A stretch of DNA of 8,302 nt, taken from NCBI GenBank assembly GCA_958425285.1, contig CATZVV010000070.1, forward strand, positions 1 to 8,302. Reading direction: 5' to 3'. The notes under the pieces are model-generated. The model ran no database searches, had not been told where the DNA came from, and saw only the letters and a list, made by a program, of their open reading frames with translations. Shown here in pieces: positions 1-6,039 of this stretch; within the stretch, counting starts at the first letter, position 1; every line of letters begins with the position of its first letter. Position numbers and translations under genes: made by a program. Source of the stretch: an uncultured Lachnoclostridium sp. GTDB taxonomy: Bacteria > Bacillota > Clostridia > Lachnospirales > Lachnospiraceae.

Positions 1-226
1 CTATAAAGTTACCATTTTTATCATACTGCGCCATTGCTATGGGATAAGCTGTTACAACAATATTAGCTTCGTCTTCCTTATCTATCCCTTGTACTGTAAT
101 CTTTCCTGTATCATCACTAGTTCCAATAATACCATCATTACCTGCTGAAGCAAATGTGGTCAATGTGGTTCCCAGAACCATCGCCAATGCTAATAACATG
201 GCTAATACTTTTTTAATCTTACTCAT
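1..226 (-). CDS. Major pilin (fimbrial isopeptide-type backbone subunit), N-terminal part only
   Basis: Seventy-five codons are visible before the window edge cuts the gene. The ATG at 226-224 is preceded by AAAAGGAG with a 7-nt gap, a strong ribosome binding site. The product starts with a basic n-region (MSKIKK), a hydrophobic stretch of about 17 residues and an ASA-type signal peptidase site near residue 28. The mature start (GKITVQGIDKEDEANIVVTAY, then a YDKNGNF turn) resembles the N-terminal strand of sortase-assembled backbone pilins with a D2-type isopeptide domain. The Cna-B domains, pilin motif and sorting signal expected for that family lie outside the window, so the assignment rests on the N-terminus and on the position 112 bp downstream of a tip adhesin. 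It would be exported and polymerised into a shaft by a class C sortase. A minor basal pilin is the main alternative. Confidence 0.8.
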   Translation of the reverse strand, partial: MSKIKKVLAMLLALAMVLGTTLTTFASAGNDGIIGTSDDTGKITVQGIDKEDEANIVVTAYPIAMAQYDKNGNFI

Positions 227-338
227 ATTCTTTCTCCTTTTCTTTTTTGTGGGATATACCCATTATTTTAATGCATTTGTTCTTAAATGCTCTCCGCACT
301 TCCGCGGTGCCGGGACCGCTGAAAAATGTAATCATATT
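227..338 (-). promoter_or_regulatory. Adhesin-pilin intergenic leader with several stem-loops
   Basis: This 112-bp spacer lies between the adhesin stop codon and the pilin start. On the minus-strand transcript, GCGGU (319-315 side) can pair with ACCGC (308-304) around a 6-nt loop. The same GCGC-rich segment can instead pair with GCGG at 297-294, so the two hairpins exclude each other. A third stem, GCATTT/AAATGC at 290-273 with a 6-nt loop, follows, and then a small TGGG/CCCA hairpin just before the ribosome binding site. None is followed by a U-run, so these are not ordinary terminators. I see no convincing promoter. RNA processing or partial attenuation that sets the adhesin-to-shaft ratio is plausible but inferred. 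Confidence 0.4.
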
Positions 339-3300
339 TTACCTTTCCAGCACCTCCCTACTTTTATTTTTATATAGAAGCAGGGCCGCTGCCATCATCA
401 GCAGTATTCCGCCAACCATATACAAGAAGATTCCAGGGCCGCCTGCACTTGGCAGTTCGTATACCGCGGTATTTTCAAAGTAGAAATGAACCGTTGTGTT
501 TCCCTCTGTGGCTTCACTCTTTTTCACTTCTCCGCTGTTTGATTCAATGGACTTTAATTCACCTTTTTTATTTATAACTAAGGTCCATTTTTCATTGCTT
601 ACCGCATACCCTAAAGGAGCCTTTGTTTCTGATAAAGTGTAAGATCCTGCAACTATCGTTGCGACAATGGAGCTTTCACTAAAATCACTAGTTTCATACC
701 AAATCAATTTACCTGTATTATCAGTCTTACCATAATAAGTCTTATCAGTGGATTTCAGTTCAAACTCTGCATCTGGTAATTGTAAATTATTATTGCTTGA
801 ACTTACTTTTAAAATATCCCAGTTAGTTATTACCTTTTCATTTGTATAAGCAACAACACCCAGAACACCACCGCCTGTATATTCCCATTTATCGCTGATA
901 ACATTTTTATTTTTCTTGTCACTACCTAAGATGAATGTTGCCGATTCCTCTGATGCGCTGTTGGCACAGTCTGTCTTTTCATTAATGCTAACATCTTTTA
1001 CTGCAAAACCATCTGCAGAACTTTCAGTTACCATATACTCGCCCCTTGCCAGATTTTTCAAATCCTGGCCATCATATACGGCTGCATCTGTGCTGTTCGC
1101 GGGAATAACAATTTTAATATCTTTAACAAATGTTGAATCATTTTTCTTAGTAACCTTGAAGTTAAAAGTTTGTTCTTTATTGATCGGACTCTCTAACTTC
1201 TTAGTAATTTGTATTTCACCAGCCACCACATTAACTTTGTAGATACCGTAAAGCTTATTTGCATCTTTTGTGTTAACTGCCTCGACTATATGATCCTCAC
1301 CACCGGCGATATGCCCTTTAGTATTTTGAGTACTCCTATAATTAGCTGGTCCCGCATCATAAGTCACTTTCAAATAATAACTGACGCCAGATTCTGCGAT
1401 TGTGCTTGTTAAGCTTTCTTTAGTTATTTTACTCTCTTCCGTACAAGCTGCATCTGTGTACCATTCCAGTATAAAATCGTCAGCTATAACACCTTCATAT
1501 TTTTCTAACATCTGGTTGACATCGAATAAGGTGTTTAACAATTTATCATCTGTCGGAATTGTATCACCTTTATAAACAGTAACCTCATTATTACCTACTT
1601 GCAGCTCCGCTTTTACATTGACCGGAGGCTGCGGAAGTACTGCATCGCCATAGCCTGTAGAAATCTTAGAGTCAGGGGAAATATTTGTTGTAACATTGTT
1701 ACCGCCGATATATGTATCTTTGGCCCTCACTGTAATAGTTTTATTCCATTTCCCTTTTTCAGCATTTGGTATTGTCTGCTCATTCCAAACAATATACTGA
1801 TATCCGGTTTCAGAATCGTAAAATACCGGTCCTCCATTTTTCAGTTTAATGCCGTCCTTTATTCCGGGATAATCTTTTGTGATAGGCTGCCCCTCATCAT
1901 CTAATATTTCAAATCTGGGATCAATGACATCTTTAATCTGAGCCGATTTAATATCCAAGTTGTTCGTTATTGTTTCTTGAATCCTTTTGAATATTTCTTT
2001 TAACTCATCAATACTTTCAGCCGTAAGCGCACAATCTTTCGATGCAATGCCAGAAATATTTTTATTGCCATCCCAGATTGGTTGTGAACCATCAAGCCAG
2101 CCTTTCGCCGTACTTGTCAATCCCAGGCCAACTGTATAGATAATGACTCCTTCTTGTTTCAATTTTTCTGCCTGTGTTTTTGCCTCGCCAGCAGCCGCAT
2201 TACTCCATGAACCGCCGTTTCCTGTAGGTTCACCATCCGTAAACAATATTACATATTGAGGTACATCCTCTCTTTTACTGCTTTTCAGCTTATTGTATGC
2301 ATATTTTAATCCTTCTCCAGGTGAAGTTCCTCCATCGGCAAAAAGTTTATTAACATTCTTCAATAATCCTTCCGGATTACTGCCAACCTCAGTTAAGGAA
2401 TTAACGCTCGAATTACTGGTACTAAATGCAGTAACACCAATTCTACTTTCAGGAGAAGAAGTCGATGTAGAATTTATAAATGCGTTTGATGCCTCCTTTA
2501 AGCCAGTTAAACGTGATGCATATGTGTATATAACTTTGTTATCAGTGGCATTAATTTTATTCCAACTACTTCCATCCCAATATTGCCATGCGCTATTTAT
2601 ATAAATCATTGGTCTGTTAGCATAATAATGCTCGGAAGAACTGGCATAACCGGTACTAGTTCCATAGTAATATATTTTAGTTGTATCCAGTTTGTCTTTG
2701 ACTGAAGAAAATTTACTTGCATTCTGGCTTGTTCCCGCATATACAAAGGAAGGAGTTGATTTCTCATTCAGAACATAGTTCATAGAACCTGACTTATCCA
2801 GAACCATCATGATATCAGCTACGCCGCCTTTTTCTTCCGTCGTTGTACTTGTTAGTTTTGAAGAAGCAGTAATATTAATATCATATGTACGCTCATCCCA
2901 ATCTTTTACCGTTGCTGTCTTATCATAATTCATAGAACTATCTATCAGTTCCTGTTCTGTTACATTTAGGATTTTATAGATACCATCCTCATCAGGGTCG
3001 ATTTTTGCCTCTGTTTCACCATCATGCAAATATAAATTGGCTACAGCTCTTCCATCTTTATCTAAAGTAACTTTTACCTTCCAGGTATCTACAGAAGGAA
3101 TGTAACCGGTTGGAGCCTGTGTTTCTGTTAATGTATACTCACCTTCCCGAAGCTTTGTAAACTGAACTGCACCATTTTCTAATGAACTTGCCGTAAATGT
3201 CTCATTCGTATCATCGTTGACAAGTTTAAATTTAGCTCCTTCCAATGGTTCTCCAGCTTTATTCACTTTATTCAGGTACAGATTTGTCATCGGCACTTCT

Positions 3301-5144
3301 GTTACCTCAGAAATTCTGGCTGAAGGAAGAGTGAAATTCATCTTACAATTAGATTTAGCAGCTCCTCGCTCCATATAGAGTATAGTCAATGTATGTTCTT
3401 GCTGCTTCTGTTCACTGGTTAAATTTTCCGGATTGCCGATATAATTCCACAAGTCAACCGAACCAGTCGCCGCATCATGTATACCTCCCAAATCAATAAC
3501 TACTTGATTTCCGTCAAGGACAACCCACAGATCATCGTCACCGGTAAAGGAGTAATTCAAAGGTCCAACATAATCGCCAATCTGAAATGTCACATCGTAT
3601 CGCATACCAAAGTAATAATTATGCGCATTCTCCGCTTCCTCATTTGCATCTTTTACTGAATCCAGGGGGAAGAAATTATTTCCGCTTGACGCTACAACAT
3701 TTGTTCCGTTTTTCACTTTACTAAGTTCGTAAGAATCACCTGTCTGGTTAAATTCTAATGTATAGTTTTTATATACCTTTCTTAAATTTCTTTTTTCGGC
3801 TTTATAACCAGTACCAACCGTTACCGATAAATCATCATTATCAAAGAAACCTGGGTCTGCATAATTAAAAACCACATTTCCATTCTCATCCAAACCTCTA
3901 AGAAGTCCTTTTACCACTGATGCATTGCCGGTCCAGACATTTGCTTCCTTATTACTACCATCCGGTTTCCACGAATATTTATATGTGGAATAATTCTGCC
4001 CTACTGTTCCAGCCGAAAGTTTTTTATTACTATTCACTCCTTCTCCATAATTCTCCGGAGCATTGATTGAATAATATTTCGTTTTATTGCCGGAACCAGA
4101 AGTACCCGCTTTTACTGTATAATCATAAAAAGTAGTTGCTCCTGTTACCGTTGTTTTTTCAGGAGTATAGTAAATTTTAATTACAGTATCACTGGCTACT
4201 TTTATTTCACTATAATCAGCCTCATCATAAAAATCTTTGCCATTTATATTGACTCTCTGCACTTCCCAATTTGTTGCTTTTGCATAGTCGTTAACTTTAC
4301 CACCTACCGGAAGTGTCAGCTCATCATTTGAATAAATCTTCTGTCCATTTAAGATATTATAATGCTCAACTGTTATATCTACTGCAGAACCGCCTTGCTG
4401 TACTATTACATATGTAGAGAAATGCGGTGCGTCAAAGATAACATTTCCTTCTTCATCCACGGAACCATTCATATCTTCAACAGTGTTGTCCTGGTCTACA
4501 TGGAGTACTGCTGTGTTTTTACTTGTTTCTATATCAGAAGTATTAACAGTAACCTGCACTGGCGAACCAGGCTGTACCTCAGTTCCTCCCACCATAAACT
4601 TAATATCATATGCAATAATATTTTCAATTGCAAACTGTTCTTCAATTGCTTTATCTTCTACCGCTTTTTCGATATTTTCTACTTCATTCTGATTTGTAAT
4701 CTCAGTCACTTGAAGTTCGGCATCTTCCGGAAGTGCCCCTTTATCAGCTGAAACCTTTATAATAGAATTTCCTACTTGCTGGCTCCATTCTACTTTTTCA
4801 ATCTCCTCTGTGCCTTCCGGCTCATTATCAGAAGTGTTCTGGTTATCTTCCTGATTACTAGGTTCTGTCTCTTCCACCTGAGGTTCTGCTTCCTGAGTAT
4901 CATCTGATAATTCTTTCTCCGGTTCAGATAACTTTTCTTCTGATAATTGATCGATCAGATCTTCCGATCCAGCCGCTTCACCATCAGTATTGTCCATTAC
5001 TGTTCCCTGACCTGAACCATTTTCCGGTACTGGAGTTCCTGCATCATTATCCGCCATAGTAGATATACCGGAACTCAGCATCAGGGCCATGCACAACACA
5101 ATTGCTAAAACTCTTTTATTTATATTACTCTTATTTTTCTTCAT
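339..5144 (-). CDS. LPXTG-type pilus tip adhesin with fibro-slime, SpaA/Cna-B and VWA domains
   Basis: A 1601-residue secreted surface protein. Order: signal peptide 1-31; acidic Glu/Asp-rich linker 32-117; a beta domain common in clostridial surface proteins 118-250 (ADKGALPED, FMVGGTEVQPGSPVQVTV); MucBP-like unit 255-328 ending IKIYYTP; fibro-slime region about 335-610 (FTGDDDLW at 533-540, DLGGIH at 551-556, MERG at 591-594); SpaA/Cna-B domain 618-729 with likely isopeptide K626-N727 and catalytic E674; VWA domain about 775-1060 with MIDAS residues D783, S785, S787, T940, D970 and an aromatic insert at 790-875; an isopeptide-like domain 1065-1185; a Spy0128-like domain 1309-1436; a second SpaA domain 1440-1560 (K1446, E1506, N1558); sorting signal LPSAG 1564-1568, membrane span 1571-1590 and a short charged tail. 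VWA plus Cna-B architecture is typical of tip adhesins such as RrgA. The ATG has GGAGG 5 nt upstream and overlaps the preceding small gene. The ligand is unknown. Confidence 0.95.
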   Translation of the reverse strand: MKKNKSNINKRVLAIVLCMALMLSSGISTMADNDAGTPVPENGSGQGTVMDNTDGEAAGSEDLIDQLSEEKLSEPEKELSDDTQEAEPQVEETEPSNQEDNQNTSDNEPEGTEEIEKVEWSQQVGNSIIKVSADKGALPEDAELQVTEITNQNEVENIEKAVEDKAIEEQFAIENIIAYDIKFMVGGTEVQPGSPVQVTVNTSDIETSKNTAVLHVDQDNTVEDMNGSVDEEGNVIFDAPHFSTYVIVQQGGSAVDITVEHYNILNGQKIYSNDELTLPVGGKVNDYAKATNWEVQRVNINGKDFYDEADYSEIKVASDTVIKIYYTPEKTTVTGATTFYDYTVKAGTSGSGNKTKYYSINAPENYGEGVNSNKKLSAGTVGQNYSTYKYSWKPDGSNKEANVWTGNASVVKGLLRGLDENGNVVFNYADPGFFDNDDLSVTVGTGYKAEKRNLRKVYKNYTLEFNQTGDSYELSKVKNGTNVVASSGNNFFPLDSVKDANEEAENAHNYYFGMRYDVTFQIGDYVGPLNYSFTGDDDLWVVLDGNQVVIDLGGIHDAATGSVDLWNYIGNPENLTSEQKQQEHTLTILYMERGAAKSNCKMNFTLPSARISEVTEVPMTNLYLNKVNKAGEPLEGAKFKLVNDDTNETFTASSLENGAVQFTKLREGEYTLTETQAPTGYIPSVDTWKVKVTLDKDGRAVANLYLHDGETEAKIDPDEDGIYKILNVTEQELIDSSMNYDKTATVKDWDERTYDINITASSKLTSTTTEEKGGVADIMMVLDKSGSMNYVLNEKSTPSFVYAGTSQNASKFSSVKDKLDTTKIYYYGTSTGYASSSEHYYANRPMIYINSAWQYWDGSSWNKINATDNKVIYTYASRLTGLKEASNAFINSTSTSSPESRIGVTAFSTSNSSVNSLTEVGSNPEGLLKNVNKLFADGGTSPGEGLKYAYNKLKSSKREDVPQYVILFTDGEPTGNGGSWSNAAAGEAKTQAEKLKQEGVIIYTVGLGLTSTAKGWLDGSQPIWDGNKNISGIASKDCALTAESIDELKEIFKRIQETITNNLDIKSAQIKDVIDPRFEILDDEGQPITKDYPGIKDGIKLKNGGPVFYDSETGYQYIVWNEQTIPNAEKGKWNKTITVRAKDTYIGGNNVTTNISPDSKISTGYGDAVLPQPPVNVKAELQVGNNEVTVYKGDTIPTDDKLLNTLFDVNQMLEKYEGVIADDFILEWYTDAACTEESKITKESLTSTIAESGVSYYLKVTYDAGPANYRSTQNTKGHIAGGEDHIVEAVNTKDANKLYGIYKVNVVAGEIQITKKLESPINKEQTFNFKVTKKNDSTFVKDIKIVIPANSTDAAVYDGQDLKNLARGEYMVTESSADGFAVKDVSINEKTDCANSASEESATFILGSDKKNKNVISDKWEYTGGGVLGVVAYTNEKVITNWDILKVSSSNNNLQLPDAEFELKSTDKTYYGKTDNTGKLIWYETSDFSESSIVATIVAGSYTLSETKAPLGYAVSNEKWTLVINKKGELKSIESNSGEVKKSEATEGNTTVHFYFENTAVYELPSAGGPGIFLYMVGGILLMMAAALLLYKNKSREVLER

Positions 5145-5343
5145 GGCTTCCTCCCTCTGCTATATTTTCTTCTATTCCGGAAATCGCTCCATCTATCAGT
5201 TTCAATAACTCCAAGGCACTGCGAAAATATTGTTCCTGCTGTTCTTCCACCCACAGGACACTGCCCTGCCATGTGGCATTCTGACATTCATGTATTTTTA
5301 CTATGAAGGTTCCTTTATCTTTTTTCATCATTTTGCCACTCAC
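5131..5343 (-). CDS. Unrecognised 70-aa cytosolic protein, single QNATWQG-type domain, coupled to adhesin
   Basis: I do not recognise a named family. The frame is open from a GTG at 5376, but AAAGGAGG at 5361-5354 lies inside that extension and points to the GTG at 5343, giving 70 residues. ATGs at 5331 and 5328 have no ribosome binding site at usable distance. The protein has no signal peptide or membrane segment. Core features are a predicted strand (TFIVKIHE, 12-19), QNATWQG (21-27), a second strand around W31, then F40 and an amphipathic helix ending LELLKLID (44-51), suggesting a beta-beta-alpha mini-domain. The same pattern recurs in the C-terminal half of the 149-residue protein encoded upstream, with about 24 of 43 positions identical, which supports this as a real gene. 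Its stop codon lies 14 nt inside the adhesin gene, implying translational coupling. It is probably the first gene of the pilus operon. A regulatory partner or assembly helper is conceivable. Confidence 0.78.
   Translation of the reverse strand: MSGKMMKKDKGTFIVKIHECQNATWQGSVLWVEEQQEQYFRSALELLKLIDGAISGIEENIAEGGSHEEK
5150..5157 (-). promoter_or_regulatory. Adhesin ribosome binding site inside the upstream small gene
   Basis: The minus strand reads GAGGGAGG ending 5 nt before the adhesin ATG at 5144. The site lies within the last codons of the 70-aa gene, whose TAA is at 5133-5131. Ribosomes finishing the small gene would therefore pass over the adhesin start, the usual arrangement for translational coupling. 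Confidence 0.75.
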
Positions 5344-5353
5344 AACATTTTCG

Positions 5354-5361
5354 CCTCCTTT
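5354..5361 (-). promoter_or_regulatory. Ribosome binding site that fixes the 70-aa start at GTG 5343
   Basis: AAAGGAGG on the minus strand ends 10 nt before GTG 5343. It is the only strong Shine-Dalgarno sequence near the start of this frame. It lies downstream of the alternative GTG at 5376, arguing against the longer reading. Confidence 0.7.
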
Positions 5362-5396
5362 GGGGTATTTTTGCACTCTCGCTTAACTATGAACTT

Positions 5397-5439
5397 ATTG
5401 TACTTAAAGAAGCATTACGGAAAGCATTACATGCATTAC
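5397..5439 (-). promoter_or_regulatory. Putative activator-dependent pilus operon promoter
   Basis: A TACAAT -10 box (one mismatch to TATAAT) lies at 5402-5397. At 17-18 bp upstream the hexamers are GCTTTC or TGCTTT, which are not usable -35 boxes. The -35 region is instead occupied by repeated GTAATGC, the last copy ending 9 bp before the -10 (8 bp if the shared octamer GTAATGCT is counted). SARP-family activators are known to bind tandem heptamers ending about 8 bp upstream of the -10 of promoters with poor -35 boxes. Transcription would start near 5390, giving an untranslated leader of about 47 nt. Assigning the neighbouring BTAD protein as the activator is inference. Confidence 0.55.
5411..5439 (-). 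repeat. Three direct GTAATGC heptamers
   Basis: On the minus strand GTAATGC occurs at 5439-5433, 5430-5424 and 5418-5412. The last two copies extend to GTAATGCT and the first to GTAATGCA. Start-to-start distances are 9 and 12 bp, so the outer copies are 21 bp apart, two helical turns. The copies are exact and confined to the region just upstream of the pilus -10 box. Confidence 0.85.
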
Positions 5440-5482
5440 TTTTTTCAAAATAATTTTCGTTGTTTCTTCTTGTGTAATGGTT

Positions 5483-5501
5483 CTGTGAAGATTCCGTGAA
5501 G
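5483..5501 (-). repeat. Direct repeat CTTCACRG with 11-bp period
   Basis: On the minus strand CTTCACGG, then AAT, then CTTCACAG gives two octamers with one difference at exactly 11-bp spacing. It lies between the terminator of the regulator operon and the GTAATGC repeats, about 80 bp upstream of the proposed pilus -10. One-turn spacing fits a second protein binding site on one face of the helix, but no factor is identified. Confidence 0.5.
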
Positions 5502-5516
5502 TTTATGAAAAAAGGC

Positions 5517-5543
5517 AAAAAAATACCGCCGGTTTACCGGCGG
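5517..5543 (-). terminator. Rho-independent terminator of the regulator operon
   Basis: On the minus strand a perfect 7-bp stem CCGCCGG/CCGGCGG with loop TAAA (5543-5526) is followed by TA and seven T residues (5523-5517), then a further T-rich stretch. It starts 11 nt after the stop of the 149-residue gene, separating the regulator operon from the pilus operon. Confidence 0.93.
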
Positions 5544-5553
5544 CACAATTGTG

Positions 5554-6003
5554 TCAGATATCATATTCTCCAAGCGCACTGTCTATGAGTTTGATCAGCT
5601 CTAATGCGCTGCTGAAATGCTGCTTTACTTTATTCTCAAGCCAGAGTATCTCACCCTGCCATGTAGCATTCTGTCTGTATTGGACATAAATTGCAAATGT
5701 GGCAACTCTGCCCTTCTGCTCTAAAATGTTTTTCTGAGGTATCTTCTTCTGCAGCTTGTGTGATGGCTCTTTTGGCTTTTTTACGAAGCTGCGGCTTTCT
5801 GTGGATGCTTGCGGATAGCAGATACAGTCATAAAGCTTATCCATGAGATGCAGAAGCTGCACCACATTTTCAAAGAGCCACGGCTCTTGACTATAACACT
5901 GGTACAGACGACCGGAGAACTCGCCCCGGTCACTGGCATCTACACAGACGCTGATCAGGTTAGGCGCTGATATATTAATATTTAAACCCTCTTCTTTATT
6001 CAT
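5554..6003 (-). CDS. Unrecognised 149-aa cytosolic protein with duplicated QNATWQG-type domain
   Basis: I do not recognise a named family. The ATG at 6003 is preferred: GGAGAG lies 8 nt upstream, whereas the GTG at 6012 would abut that site. There is no signal peptide or membrane span. The C-terminal half (100-145) carries QNATWQG 111-117, W121, F130 and LELIKLID 134-141, matching the 70-aa protein encoded 5' of the adhesin. The N-terminal half aligns to it without gaps at an offset of 86: V21/V107, F29/W115, G31/G117, F44/F130, L50/L136, L53/L139, D55/D141. The halves are joined by a basic linker (about 70-99, Lys/Pro/Ser-rich). The protein therefore appears to be an internal duplication with a diverged first copy. 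The gene begins 36 nt after the BTAD regulator stop and ends in the terminator, so the two are probably co-transcribed. A role as a regulator partner is inferred from context only. Confidence 0.9.
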   Translation of the reverse strand: MNKEEGLNINISAPNLISVCVDASDRGEFSGRLYQCYSQEPWLFENVVQLLHLMDKLYDCICYPQASTESRSFVKKPKEPSHKLQKKIPQKNILEQKGRVATFAIYVQYRQNATWQGEILWLENKVKQHFSSALELIKLIDSALGEYDI

Positions 6004-6039
6004 AGTCCACACTCTCCAGTCATTTCCGGGTCTTTTCTG

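Noticed and set aside
273..290. GCATTT/AAATGC hairpin as a terminator after the adhesin
   Set aside because: Short A+T-rich stem with no following T-run on the minus strand; more likely a leader or processing structure.
156..377. Plus-strand frame with a hydrophobic stretch that could look like a small membrane protein
   Set aside because: It spans the antisense of the pilin signal peptide and ribosome binding site; the hydrophobicity comes from reading poly-purine regions as Phe/Leu codons.
1599..1904. Plus-strand open frame of 101 codons
   Set aside because: Antisense to the adhesin isopeptide-like domain; no recognisable protein features or ribosome binding site.
4362..4751. Plus-strand open frame of 129 codons
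   Set aside because: It lies wholly inside the adhesin gene on the opposite strand, has Cys/Ile/Tyr-rich composition without domain logic and no ribosome binding site; an antisense shadow.
5344..5376. GTG at 5376 as the start of the small protein (81 residues)
   Set aside because: The extension encodes the strong AAAGGAGG itself, so the start after that site (GTG 5343) is preferred; the extra 11 residues also have no counterpart in the paralogue.
6004..6012. GTG at 6012 as the start of the 149-aa protein
   Set aside because: The GGAGA ribosome binding site would touch this codon; ATG 6003 has correct spacing.
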